Below are positions 1-13,700 of a stretch of DNA of 64,000 nucleotides, one piece after another. Each line of letters begins with the position of its first letter. The stretch's first letter is position 1. The notes beneath the pieces are model-generated. The model was not told the DNA's origin, ran no database searches, and was given only the letters and a program-made list of their open reading frames with translations. The DNA comes from Loxodes magnus (Eukaryota > Ciliophora > Karyorelictea > Loxodida > Loxodidae). The stretch spans positions 1-64,000 of the forward strand of contig CAMPDV010001721.1 in NCBI GenBank assembly GCA_946699065.1, written 5' to 3'. The translations under genes were made by a program, and so were the position numbers.

Positions 1-1100
1 GGTAACTCAGAAAATAAATTTCAATTTTAACCTTCTTTTAGTCCTAATTTTTCTCCTGATTTTAAAGTTACTTTGCTTTAAAACCCTCCAAAAACAAATA
101 AATGTTCTTTTGCTCCAATCATTCCAAACTAACATCTTTCTTAATTCAAATCAGGTAATTGTTCACACTAACCATGATAATCTATTTATCAAGCATTTTT
201 AACACATTTATTTTCTTTTAATCCTCCAACTAAATAAATTTTATCTCCATATTCAATACTTCTACTAAAATCTAAAGCTTCAGCTTGTATTTTAACTAAT
301 TTATACTATTCACTTTAAACATCGAAAAGTAGAAGATTTGTTCCTTATAAGAATCGGTGTATAAAGTTACTTTGTTTCTCTTATTAATTTTATTAAGCAT
401 TTTAAATTTCATTATTAAGTTCTTAAGAATGTAATTATTCCTTATAGTTTCTTAGTTATATGTTCTCATTAATAAAAGAGTATAGTAGTTACTTCATTTA
501 CTGTATGTTTTCTAAATACTGTTATAATATCTTATTTGCTATACTTCCATTTGCATAGAGAATCTCTATCTCTTATTTAGTTTCTATTTAGTTTTAATTT
601 TCTATATTTACCTGAACAATGGTATTCTACTAGATCTATTACAATAAATTTTAGTAAAAGCAAAGCTTTTTATTTGAAGCACTAATTCTCTATTTAAGAT
701 CATTAATGGTTTTATTGCTGTTCTTGAATAGAATCTCTTGCAGAAATTGGAGAATCTAATTTGAGATGTTTACCTTCTTTTTCGTAATGAGCTTTAGAAC
801 GCTTAAACACTTATCTCTCTATTCATTTATAAACTTAATTTGCTTTTCTATAGCTTAAACTTAGGATTTCTTCTAAAGTTGGCTAAGAACATTTTCATTC
901 TTAGGTAAGTCTCTAGGATTAATTTTAGATATCTATAGACATAAAGGCCAAGGACATTTAATTATCTTTTCTTTTAAATATTATCCATAGAGACAATTAG
1001 TACAGACTGTGTGTTCAGTATTACAAGGAACAGTTAGAGGAATTATATCTTAAGAATCAAACTCATTCTTACAAGAAATGCAATTGAACAAGCTTGACAA
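1..1100 (-). CDS. RING-coiled coil-Kelch protein, copy A (partial, start codon lost)
   Basis: The gene is cut by the window edge inside the Kelch region, so the C-terminus is missing. Reading minus with TAA/TAG as Gln and TGA as Trp gives an uninterrupted protein aligning with the full copies: a RING with the CX2C pair, C-x3-H-x2-C-x2-C and C-PWPL-C, a long Gln-rich coiled coil, then Kelch repeats (motifs KIYLVGG, LFVFGG). Family role, by analogy with TRIM-like proteins: E3 ubiquitin ligase whose propeller binds a substrate; activity here is inference. Odd point: where intact copies have ATG before SSLFNC, this copy has TTG (1098-1100), and no in-frame ATG was found in the next roughly 100 bases upstream. 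It is either silent, non-ATG initiated or recently inactivated. Confidence 0.75.
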
Positions 1101-1170
1101 ATATAAAAAAGAAACTAGCAATTTAAAACTAAAAAAGTAATCAATAACCAAGAAATTAAATTCATTGGTT

Positions 1171-1184
1171 ATGTTTATAAATAT
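1171..1184 (-). promoter_or_regulatory. decayed copy of the RING-Kelch upstream palindrome
   Basis: On the minus strand this reads ATATTTATAAACAT. It sits 70 bases upstream of the lost start of copy A, where other copies have a perfect 14-base palindrome. Here one arm has diverged, matching the loss of the ATG. Confidence 0.4.
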
Positions 1185-1240
1185 CTGAACGATTAAGCTT
1201 TAGCTTCTCCTTAAGATTAAGATAGTTATATCTTTATTTT

Positions 1241-4041
1241 AGATTTAAGAGCTTTTTTATACGTTTTTAAGCTTAAAAATTTCGAATAATTATAAAAGGA
1301 AAATTATACGATGGATTTGGGCTTTTTTCAGTTTCTCGTGTAAGTGAAGTTAGTCGTTTATTATAACTTTAAATCAAAAATGAAAAAGTAAAAGAAAAGC
1401 ATCGTAATAATTATTCATCTTTGGTGATAGAAACCAACATTTGAGGTTTATAATCAATAATTTGGTTTATGTTTACATAAAGGAAAAAAATTAGATGACT
1501 TAGAAATAAAAATTTCGGAATAGCAAGAAATTATAATGATTATGTGAAATTTATTTGATCTCTAGAATTAACTAAAAGAAGAAAAAATAAAAAAAAAGGG
1601 TCTTTTTTAACCAAAAATGTATAAAGTAAATAAATATCAGGAAAGAAATATTTTTTAGTCTAATATTCTTGAATCTTAGTTTTTATTGCTCTTATTCGAA
1701 GTTAAAATCGAAGGAAACTTAGTAATTTTTTTCGTTAAGGTATCAATTTAAGTATAAGCGACTTTTCAACGAAACTTAGCAACTTAAAAAGGAAATTGAA
1801 ACATCAAAATTAATAATTTAAATGTTTGATTCTTACTAGATCTGGAATAAAAAGCTATAGTAAAATTTATTTATTGTCTTCATATATTGTTCTCATTTTG
1901 ACTGTAAGTTAAATCCTTTTTAAATAAATCTTTATCTTCTCAATCCTCTAATCTTAATAATTTTACGTTAATAAGGGTTTAAATATTACATCTAGAACTC
2001 TGATGCTTTTCTATTTTTTCCCTTCTCAGATATTGCTTTTTTAGTACATTTCTAATTTATTTATTCTAATTTCTATTTCTTTAAAAAGTGGTAAAGATTG
2101 CTTATTTCTTTACTGAGTTAATTGCAATTTTATTACAGTTGTATTTAATTATTATGCTTAATAAAAGAAATCTAGAAAGGAAGAAACTTTGACTCTATTT
2201 CAAGAGTTTTATTTCACTAATTTATATCATTTTCTTCTTTTTTAATTTCTTTTGAGATATAGTTCTGCTTTTTTAAGGCTTCTAAAGTTCCTTTTTATTA
2301 CTTTTCTCTCACTAAGAACTTTCAAATCTTTTGCTAAAAACTTTCTTTTAATTTCTCTAAAGAAAATCTTTTTTTACTTATGCTCAATTAATGAAATTAG
2401 CATTTGTATCTATTTCTTTGGTACCTTAATGACTTTTTTAATTTCTACTTTTATAAAGCTGTTTGATACAGTTCTTAAATGCCTCTATTTTAATTCTCTT
2501 CTTAATTAAAAAAATTATTGTTTTCAACTCGAAAAAACCTTTGAAAATTATTAGATTCCTCTAAAGAATAAATTGACTAAATCTAATTATTTAAGTTTTA
2601 ACTGAGAGAATTAGAGAATGTGGATAAAGCGACTTTAAACACATTTTATACTCGAAAACTTTGATATCAAAATAAACATTATGAGTCAATAAGTCCTACT
2701 TCCTTTCTAAACTCGCGATATAAAGCATTTTTTACCTGAGCGAATGCTAATAATGATGCATATTCACTTTTCCCAGAAATATTTATTCTTAACTTGGTAT
2801 TTTTTGATTTTGCTTGTTTACTAAAAAAGTTTCTATTTGTATAAAAAGTCATTTTTTAGATTTTTTCCCTTACTTTTTAATAAATCTACAATGATAGTTA
2901 GTTAAATACTTTTTACATAATCAATAACCATTTTTATATACAATTGAGGTTCTTTACTTTTGCTCCTTCAATTTTTTATCCTTATTCAGCTATTTAACGA
3001 ACTTTTCCACATCTGCATCTTCGTAAAAATTAGACTCCAAACTAAGATCTAAAAATCTTACTTTTATATGCCCCTTTTTCTATGACTTTTAAACCAATTC
3101 TACGCCTGAAAATAAATTTTCTCCGTTGCGATCTCCAGGAAGATATTCTGATTATTTCATAATTAAAAGTCAAAAAATAAAGCGAGTCTATTATATATAT
3201 TTTAAGGTATTAAAAAGGATGAGAAAGCACTACAAAAACAGTGGAAATAAATCTCAGATAAGGAAGCTATTAGTGCAAGGGATTGAAAATTGGCTATATT
3301 TAAAGATAGTCAAAAGTAGATAAAATATCTAAAAATGCACTTGCTAGTTTTAAATCGAAAAAGAGCCTTTAAAAGGGATTTTTGAACATGATATCTAGAA
3401 ATATTTATCTCTGTAGTAATCGAGTTATTTTAATTACTCTATGAAGAATTAGAAGGAAAGCACTGGGATTTTAAATGCGAATGGAAGAAAAAATTTATAA
3501 AGTCATAGTAAAATCTATCTTTAAGCAAGCATACATGTATAAATTTAAAATTGATATGCAAAACTTTAGAAAAAATTGAAGATCAGTATTAGAACTTTAA
3601 GTAAAGTAATAAACCAAACAAAAGGAAAGAAACGAAGAGAATGGATTCTAAAATCTTTCTTATAACCTAATAAATTACTCACCGATGAAAAAATTCTTAC
3701 TAGTCTGTTTTTTATTTAAAGGAATAAAGGATAAAATCATATGATAATAATGCTCTCCTCTTCTTTTTTCAGATAACTATAAGATTATAAACTAAAGTTA
3801 TTTGAGTAAAATATAAACTCTTTTTTGATATAGTTATATTTAAGAATTCAAAGTTTCACTATCTTTTAGAAAAAACAAAAAACGACTTAAAAAATTTATT
3901 ATTCAATGTATCTTAGTCTATATAAATCTCCATCTATTAGAGAGAGCTTTAATAGCTAATTTTAAGCTTTCATTTAAATTAATTATAAAGGATCCTTAAG
4001 TTTTATATAGGAACCAAAAAGTAAATTTATATCCTCATAAA
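1241..4041. other. unresolved AT-rich stretch, no gene assigned
   Basis: No recognisable family was found. Short stretches open under the standard code occur at 2252-2509 and 3126-3323, but neither has motifs, and under the code of this genome most frames are open. The minus strand at about 2.0-2.55 kb is purine- and Gln-codon-rich and could hold a gene. From about 3.2 kb a plus frame continuous with the candidate at 4042 is also readable. Confidence 0.3.
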
Positions 4042-5853
4042 ATGAAGTTTAACTTAAATTCATTTCTATTGGCTAATTTTTTCCTGAAAGTGGAGTTCTT
4101 TCGAAATCTAAGGATTTTTTGTTCTTAGCAAGATAAAAAAGCTGCCAGTTCTACTTTATTCTGATACCTTTTTTTTAATTTTTAAATTAGAAATTTCTTT
4201 TTTATCTTGTCCTTTTAAAGCTTATCTGCCGCACCTCTATATAGCAAGCTCGTTAAATTAATAAGATATTTGAAATTTTCTTTCCTGAATCATGTTTTTG
4301 TTTAACTCAGCTAATATACTGAGAATATTGATTTTCAAGTGATAGGGTACTAGTATAATATATTAAGAAGGAACATTCATAGAGTTTATTGTATTACGAA
4401 AAAAAGAATTAGACTTCTTAACTTTTGGTTGAAGTATCTTATTAGCCTCTTAAGAAAAGCATCAGATAGTTATAAACTCTAATTGTATACGAAATCATTA
4501 AAGCTCATGAACAATCTAGAGATAGTAAAAGGACCAATTTGCATACAATTGAACTCTTTCTAGCTAGAAGATAGTTAGTTTAAGATTCAATAAGTTGTTA
4601 GGAATTAATGGAGAGAGTAAGTAGTTAGAATAGCTTTTTCCAAATGATTGCAAATTTTGAAATTCGTAATACTGATTGCGCTTTGAACTTGTTGGGTCTA
4701 TTTTATAGAATTAAAACTTTTTTGATAACTAAAGAACTAGAAAAATAATAAAATTGGAGGAACATTTTTAAAGTGCTTATTCCTTAGGATAAAAATTAAT
4801 AGAAACCAGAAAGAAAAATTACCAGAATCAAGCTTAAGTAGAAAGAAATACAGGATAATAGAAAAAAATACTTTGAGAGAAGAATGAAAAATAAGGGGTA
4901 ATTAGTAAAAGATTTAAACTTGAAATGAAGCTAAATGGATGATACTAATAGAATTAGCCAGGAGCACTTTAATTGGCCGGAAAAAAATTGAAAAAAAGCT
5001 GGTATTGTTTAGCAAGTGATAAGCAATTACGATTCTAAAATGATAGCATATTAAATTAAATAGGAAGATTTTATAATAAAAGCCGGTGATTTTTTATCTC
5101 TTCCTTGGAAGGAAGAGAAAAGCAAATTAAATAAGTTACTGCTCAAATAAAAATGAATAACTCCTCAAATCCCTTTCTATTTATTTACCAAAAGAAAGAT
5201 TTTTATTTTAGAGATGGGAATAAAAAATTTCAAATACACTACATGTTGACTATTCATCATACCATTATGCTAGCAATTTAAAGTTGAAATAAAAAAAATA
5301 TTTGCCTTGAGTTTCTGAAAAGCAATGATTTTAAATTCGGCCAAAGCCTTTTAGATTTAGAGGAGAAATTCAAAAAATGAAGAAAGAAATCTTTATGCTT
5401 CAGTTGCTGTCTTAAAAAAGAAGCCACTTAATTGATTTAATACAAAAAATTGAAGAACACTTTGCTTTAGAATCTATAGGAATTAAACTAACTCACTAGC
5501 AAATGCTTATAACTATAAAGCATAATATTTAAGAATGTCAATAAGCTGATTTATTTAAATGATATAGATATTAAAGCGTAAGCTAATTTATTGAAGTAAG
5601 AACAAAGAACTTAGATATTAAATCAGATTCTTATACCTAAGAAAGCAAAAAAGTTAAAAAATATAAATAAGGTAATTCACAATAAATCATGTTATGTCTT
5701 TTTAAGCATAAGTCGAACTCATTTAAAAATAAGCTCTAAAATAAACATTTTTAATGCTACTCACTTAAATTTAAAATGGATGAGCTAAAATAGGATAAAT
5801 CTTATTTAAAAAGGATTTTAAAATAAATCGTTACTTTCTAAAAGATTTCTTGA
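4042..5853 (+). CDS. candidate protein of unknown function
   Basis: One frame can be read from an ATG at 4042 to a TGA at 5851-5853 with a plausible amino-acid mix: one hydrophobic segment (around FVILIALWTCWVYFI), a basic stretch rich in Lys, Gln and Trp, and a Lys/Gln-rich C-terminal third from an internal ATG at 5377. No family was recognised. The frame contains about ten internal TGA codons, roughly what chance would give, so TGA depletion does not support it; other frames also read acceptably in parts. The plus strand is purine-rich from about 4.3 kb, which agrees with the orientation. The most convincing part is 5377-5853. Treat the whole as a hypothesis. Confidence 0.25.
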
Positions 5854-7766
5854 TTTTCATTCGATAGCAAACATTTTTAAATTTGGTCTATTCTAGATTT
5901 ATATACTTTTGTTTGATCTCTTGTGATGCTTTTTAGTCAGTTTTATGGAAAAAGCATTTTTCTAATAAATTTCATTTCGATGGTAATTTAGATCTGCTTC
6001 ATTTTATATCTTACTATATCTAAACTACTCTCCTCTCTTATACCCACTTTATCTCTTTCTACTTTATTTATTTATACCAATTAGATCTTATTCATTGATA
6101 CTCAACTTATACAATATTGTACATAATTAACTTTAACCAAACTTATACGAAATATGCATAAGCTGTAAGGAAATGACTACTAAAGTATGAAGTGTATAAA
6201 TAAGTGGACTTATTTGAAGAGGTTATGCTAATAAACTTTAAGTTCATTTGCATTTCCTCTCGTTCCTTATTTTTATGTTTAAAGTGATGCTTTCAAAATG
6301 CTTTAACTTAAGATTAGAGAAACAGATTGACTTAGATAAAGGAAGCAAAAGCTTTTAGACTATAATAGTTGTTTTCAGAAATAAATATCTGATGTACGTC
6401 AAACTTTTTATGTCAAGTTGCTTTATTTTAGGGCTGTAGAAGTGACTATGTTAAGTGAATTGTCTGCTTTTTATTTTGGTATTATATAGATCACGCAATA
6501 TCTGAAATTTAAATCTATCTTTGGATTAGTTTTTTTCCGTTTCGAACTTCAGGAAGTTCAAAATCTACAGAATCATCCCGAAATTTTTTTACATACTACG
6601 ATTCTTTCGTATGTTGGGATCTTCTAGAGTAAAGGTAAATTCCTAATCTCAAAAAGATATTAAATTCATAACTTAACTATCCAAAACTGAGAAGGATGAT
6701 AGTGATGTCTTGTCAGTTAAGGAATTCAAGAAAAGCATTAAACAAATAAACTTTAAAGGTTGCTTAATAACAATAAGAAGCTAAATCTGAAAAGCTTTAT
6801 ACTAATATAAGCACATAATAGTTAAAAAATGATATGCTTGAAATAATATTTAAATAGCTTAGTATACATTCTTCATGTTAGAACTAGAACGCTATGAAGA
6901 AAATTAAATAGATTAAAGAATGGAAAATTGAAAGAAGCCTATTTTAATAATAAAGGCGCTTTTTTCAAACTTAGCACCACCGGAAAATAAAAAGAGGATC
7001 TAAAAGCTTCATGATTTGTAGATGGTTCTCTAATATCTTAACTAAGAGTACTATCATTCAAATAATGATAAGTAGTACTCATAAACTAGTCATGATATCA
7101 TATTTACAAACTATAAATCTAGCAAATTATTAAGCTAAACGAATGAATAGTTTGCATGTTAAAGTTACATCAATAAGTTTATAAAGAACTTGATTATACA
7201 AAATGAATATCTAAGGAAGTGAAATATATAAACCTATTTATTGACTTTAGAGTATTAATCTAGTTATAAATCTTATACCTATTTTTAAAAGCTATAACTA
7301 AGAAATCGAAAGTCGATTTTTTACCTATTTGATATAAAAACATTAAAAGAAGAATATAAAAACTGGGGATTTAGTTAGTCTGTCAAACTGAAGATTTAAG
7401 GTGTTACTAAGGTATTATAGATTATCTCCTTAGTGTCTACTTAAAGTCTTAACTTCTAGATAGAAAATAAATTTTTATCAAAAAATGTTAAAATTCCATT
7501 TTCGTTTCTTTAAATTTAAAACAGAACTAAAGCATAACAAATTTTATCAAGCTAATTATAAAATTTTTAGTCTAAATTGAATCTAATCTGAGAAATAAGC
7601 TTTGTCAAGCAGTTTAAAAAAGGTGTATTTAGGGTAGCTATAACTGAATTAAATAAGTTAGGGAAGAAAATTTATTTTAATGAAATATATCTTGAAAAAT
7701 GCTTAAAATCTAGCCTTTTTTATCCGATTTAAATTCTTTTTAAGGTTTGTTTAAAACTAATATAAA
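5854..7766 (+). other. possible coding stretch upstream of the M8 gene
   Basis: A single plus frame beginning near 6000 reads as a basic, Lys/Gln/Ser-rich protein almost to the M8 start, with fewer TGA codons than expected after 6.5 kb. No start codon, stop or domain could be fixed. It may be a separate gene or noncoding. An imperfect inverted repeat (GAGTACT...AGTACTC) lies at about 7046-7081. Confidence 0.25.
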
Positions 7767-10700
7767 ATGCATCTTTTCTTAAGGTTACTATTAGTTAGCT
7801 CAAGTATAATTACACTGTTTGCTAAAGAATAGTTAAAAGACGAAAGAGAGGCTTAATTTCTAATGACTAGTTAATAAGCCAAGCAAACTAATGGTAAAGC
7901 TCCTATAAGGATCATGTGAGATTTTTAAGAAGACCTAAGAACTTCTACGAATAGCACTGATATCTTTATTAGGAAAGAGTTAATTCCTGCTATAGACAAA
8001 TATTTAAGCAGACTGATAAATATCAGAAATTAAACTACCTTCATAAGTCTACAATATTTTGAAGATACAATAGGCAACATAAAATTTCCAGATAAATTCA
8101 AAGAAGGAAAATGGCCATATGACCTCATAATGATCGTTTTATCTGAATACAATTAATATGTCGATTGAGATATTTTGGTTGCTGACTGTTTATTTAATAG
8201 TATTACTGACAGACCTCTTTTTGGATTCATCTCTTTTAACAAATTCAGATTTTCTAATACTGACTTTAAATTAAATTTCTAGCTAACTCTTCACTATATG
8301 ATACATTTTCTAGGCTTCCATTAATTATTATACAAAACATTCTTTAACCCTGAAACTGATAGCAGATGGGATAAGACTACTTAATAGGCTATAGTGAGAG
8401 GTAAAAATGTTACTTAAATTACATTACCTGCTATAACTGAAGCTGCTAGAAATCACTTTGGTTGCTCTACTTTCTCTATGGAACTAGAAGATAATAGAAA
8501 AAATGGAAACTCTTATTGAGAATCAAGACTGATGTACAGTGAAGTTATGGCATAAAATCCTTAGCCTGATTACAAAATAAGTAATATAACACTAGCACTT
8601 CTTTATGATACTGGATGATATATTCCTAACTGAGAGATGGCCTAGTTTCTCGAGTTTGGGTATAAAGCTGGATGTGATTTCATTTATGAGAAATGCGCAA
8701 AAAAAGGTAAAGCATCTTTTGAAGAATTTTGTAATGATGGAGATCGAAAATCTTGCTCGTCAGATAGAAAAAGTATAGCAACATGTGGGACTAAAATATA
8801 TGATGAGGACTTAAAATAAGCAGAATAATATTGAGATGATCCAAAGAAAGGAGGATTATTTATAGAAATAGATTATTGTCCTGTAGCAGTAAAATACTCT
8901 AAGGCAAACTGTCAAGAATCAAGTTCTTAATATTATACTGACGTAAAAAACTGAGATGAAACGCTTGGCATTACTTCAAGATGTTATTAAGGAACTAAAG
9001 ATGGAGTTAACGATGCATTTTGTTTTCAAACTTCTTGTGATGAAAATTACAATGTTTGATTAACATTTTATAACGGAGCTTAAGTTCAATGCCCTCAAGG
9101 GGAAACAATAAAGCATCCTTCTAAAGCAAATGCATTAATAAACTGTCCTAGTAGATCAGAAGTTATATGCAAGTCAGTAAGAAGTGAAGCTCAATGTACT
9201 AATCAATGTGAAAGGTGCTCTTTAGACGGAAAAGTATGCTTCAAATGCTATGATGGATACTATCTATAGGATAACTTATGTGGCAAATGTGAAAATAACT
9301 TCAAATATAATGGAGAATGCCTTGATAATTGTCCATAAGAAGCTCCATTTATAGTAAAGTAGTATTAAAATAAAAGCTTTAAATACTCATCTTAAAAGAT
9401 ATGCTACGAACAATGTCCATCAGGTACATATATATTCGAAAATGAAAATGAGTGCATAGATAACTGCCCACTATAATATTAAAACATATATGAGAAAAAG
9501 TGTAATTACAATGCTAAAAATTGTATATTTAAATCACTAGAAATATGTTCTAAAGTGGAAACTCTTTGCTTTGATAATGATGGAAGTTTGCTATACCCTT
9601 ATAAAGTAAAATGCATAACCGAAATATATGATTATTGCTGTAAATACGACTAAGAATGCTAAGGCTTTTAGAGAGATAGTCAAGATAGATTTAGTTCAGA
9701 TGATTGTTTAAGCAGAGAGCCTCCTTAATTATAAAGCGCAGCTTTACAAAAAAATTAAGACGAAATTTATTTGCATTTCTCTAAGTCAGTAGGATTAGCT
9801 TAGTAGTAGCATGATTGTTCTTTAGTCTTAAAAGACGCAATTAAATATGGAAAAGGAGTAATATGCTAATGAAACGCTGATAAAACAATAATGGTAATAA
9901 AACTAGGAGAAGAAGTCTATTTACAAGAAAATATGCGAGTAGAGCTTAAAGAAGGAGTAATTAATTCAACTCATTGGTCTAATAAGACATTGAATGATTA
10001 ACTATCTACTCATCTGTAAATTTTAGAGAAGCCTATTCTAGAAATAAATGATATAGAAGTAGAAACTTCATGATACTATCAAAATAATCTGACTATAAAA
10101 GTAAGCGTTAAAAGTAGATACCATGCTGCAGTTAAATATTTATGAGATGTTAAATTAGTACCGGATAATAAAGAATTTAATAGCTATTTTAATTATTGAA
10201 ATGGATCAAGCAATAATCTTACTTAATACTCATAAGAAAGAAGTAGGTTTATCATTCCAATCTAGTACCTAAATTAAACTGAATAAGTGATCATAAAAGT
10301 TTAAGCTACTTAATGGACTAATATTTATAGCGAATTATAAGCTAAAACTGTTAAAATTTATGGATGGAAAGATCAAGAAGTGTATTTTGAGAATGGAAAT
10401 GAAAAGTAACTTTATTAGGATAAATTAGGAAGTCTAACTTTAATAATTATAGCGGATAACCCTAAGTAGACTCATGGAATAAAGTGAAGTATTGGTTAAA
10501 CTAACGAAAAGAATAGAAGCCTAAAGAAAATTGAACTAGATGTGTTTGAAACACCTGTTTCGACATCTAATAATGAATCCACTATTAGAATATATCCAAA
10601 CACTCTTTTCTATCCTTACTGATATTTAATATAAGCAACAGTAGATGAAGCATATGAAGCATCTATTAACTTGACTATACTTCAACCACAGTTATAAGTG

Positions 10701-13700
10701 TATATTAGTGGAGATAGATGATAGGTAATGCTACCTAACTAATAACTTACTTTAGAAGCATTAGTAATAGATCCTGACTAATAAGGTGTTGACTATGAAT
10801 GGAAATGCTAATTTTGGACTAAAGATTTGAAGTAAATAGAGTAATCTAAAAATAGTGACTTAAAGTACTTTAAATGTGTATTTCCTTAAGAGAGTAAAAT
10901 AAGAATAAAAGGGGAAATGTTTCCTGGTGGATATATAGTGTAACTAATAGTGAATGCTAGGAGTTAAGTATAGAGATATGGAAGTGATAGTATATTTTTG
11001 AATGAAAGTAATGAAATAGGTTTATAATTATAACTTGAGTAGCACTAAGTAAATATAGTAAAGCCTAAGGAAATGTTTAATTTATATGGATTAAAATTAG
11101 ACAAAAGTTTACCATCTATTATATGAAGTTAATTTCCTGGAAATATAAAAGAATCTACAACATCAAAATTAGACTAACTTTTGATATAAATAGATGCTTC
11201 TAAACTTGAATAAGGAATTAACTACACTTATACTCTTCAAATAACTGACAGTGAAAATGGGTCATATGAAGCTAGTAAAATGATTTATGTAAATAAAGCT
11301 CCTTTCATTACTAGTTTTTAAGTAAGTCCAGATTATGGAGAAGCTTGGAATACTTATTTTACTTTTAAGTGTAAATGAAGTTTGGATGATGAAGGCTATT
11401 ATCCTTTGGGGTATCAATTCTTCTATATCAAAAACTAGAAAGAATATTTCTTAAACTTACTTGGCTAGTAATAAGAATACACTACTTAGTTACCTTAGCC
11501 AGATAAGGATTTCTAGATACTGACAGTAGGAGTTTATGTTTATGACTGATTAAACGCATCTAGTAAAGTGATTACTAATGTAGTCATTCAAAACAAGTAA
11601 TGGAACTTACCTTAAGATATTTTACTTAGTCAAGACTCAAATCTTAAAGCCTAAAATTATTTCCATGATTTAGCATATCAAATTTCTAAGATTCAGCAAG
11701 AAATTTCTTTCATAGATACAATTCTAGATCTAATATCTTAAAAAGTAAGTCATGAAGAAGAGTTCGATATAGCATTATAAAGTCTAGACTTGCTAAAATA
11801 ATAAGTTACTTACTATCATTTATAGACATATATAGATCACATTCAGTCATGTCTCAACTAAAAGCCTAATCAATATCTTAAATCACACTAACTTATCACT
11901 ATTATCAACATTATTACTCATCTTACATCACTCCAACCTACAAACTATAAAAGTTCTGCTAAATAACTAAATATAGCATAGACTAAATCAAGTGTCTGAG
12001 GAATGCTATAATAAGCTTCTTTATTATACTCGAGAAGTTTAGTTCCAAATCAGCCAGAAATTGAAATTTCTAATGAATAGCTTTATGTGAAAATAGGTAT
12101 GTATAACTCAAGCACTATTCCTTCAGTTTACCAAGAGGTTTAGGCTTAAGCTACTATAAACGGAAATATTGTAGGGAATTGTTTATTTACTATTTTTAGT
12201 CAGTTTAATACAAACCCTTTATAGCTCAACGATCAACTTAATTAAATTTATGTAGGTCTTGAAGTGTTTGAAGCTTGTGATCTTGATGATGCGTATAAAT
12301 TTATTTAAAGACATAAAATAAAGAAAAAAGAGTTCAAAATTAGCTTTTTAATTCCTTATTACGAAACCTAAAGTGATTAGTTGAAATGCCTCATTCTAGA
12401 TTCTATTACCATGAAATGAAGAGATGATTTATGTGAAATAGGGAAAACAAACCAGACTAATGTTTATAGTTGCTACTGCTAACTTTCGGGTTTGGTAACA
12501 ATAACTACAGTTTAGAATAAAATCAGCTCTACAGGCATCTTAGCTATTATTATCCTTCTATCCATCATTTTACTAATTTTCTAGAACTGTTGCTATAAGT
12601 ATCTTTCATCTAGCAGTAGACTTGAATAAAAGCTTGATTATGAATAGTTCTAGGTAATAAGAGGATTAGCAAAGTGTTTAAAAGATGGGGATGTGAACAA
12701 AAGAATGACATGGATAGAGTTTTAAATTGTTTAGATATGCTTCTTTGCTAATTTAATGCTAGCATCTGAAGATTCAAGGTTAGGTGAATTTTAACTAATA
12801 GACATACTAAACGCTGTTTTGATATCTGTTCTAGTTTCCTTTTGAAAGAGTTTTGTCATTTTTTTTCTCAATAAACTAGATGAAAGAACTTCACTTAATC
12901 TAATGGCTATTTTGAGTATTGGCTTCTTAGCCATTTCCATATTTAGCTGCATTACTTACTAAAACGAGCATTTTTTTCCTTGCTTCTGCTGCTTGCTTAT
13001 TAGCTATTTCTTTTACCTTCTATTTTTAGATCCTTTTTTAGTTGCTATTTTATGAAGATTTGATATGTGAAGATTAAGAAATAGCTAAAGCTACTAGAAT
13101 ATGAGCTAAGAAGACTAGTAAGTACCAATAAATGAAGTTGAGTTAGTATAAGTCTAAAAAACGTCTATTACTAGGCATAATAGTCAAATCATACCTTCAA
13201 ATGCAAGTATCAAACAAGTGAAAAGTGAATAGCCTTAAATACAAGCAGATTAAGCAATCTAAAATCTGAGTTCATAGAATCAGGAATTGGAAACTCCTTT
13301 TAAAATAAAGATCTAAGCAGAAGGATTTAAGCAACCAGAAAGTGAACTTTTAGAAGAAGAACTAGAGGCTGAAAGATCAAGAGGCTAGAAAAAAAGATAA
13401 TAAAAGTTCTTTAAATCTTTTACTTAAATCATATTAATAAAGTATTCTATATCTTGTAAAGTAGCAGAATCGCTAGTATGGAATATAACTCTTTAAATAA
13501 AAGCTAAATAATGTCTCTTGGAATAACTAAGTTTAATAGAAAAGCATTAGTTCAATAAACACTTGGAACTTAAGCATACTTTTTAGTCTTTTCTAGTACT
13601 CCTTTTTTAGCTTTAGTTTCTATAGTTATCTTTCAAATAATCATTTTGAGTTATTTCTGATTTGAAGTACTATAATTAAGTAAATGTGCTTGCAAAGAAA

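Noticed and set aside
2252..2509. Stretch free of standard stops encoding a Phe/Leu/Ser-rich peptide
   Set aside because: Pyrimidine-rich strand, no motif, and standard-code openness has no meaning in this genome; more likely the complement of a Lys/Gln-rich stretch.
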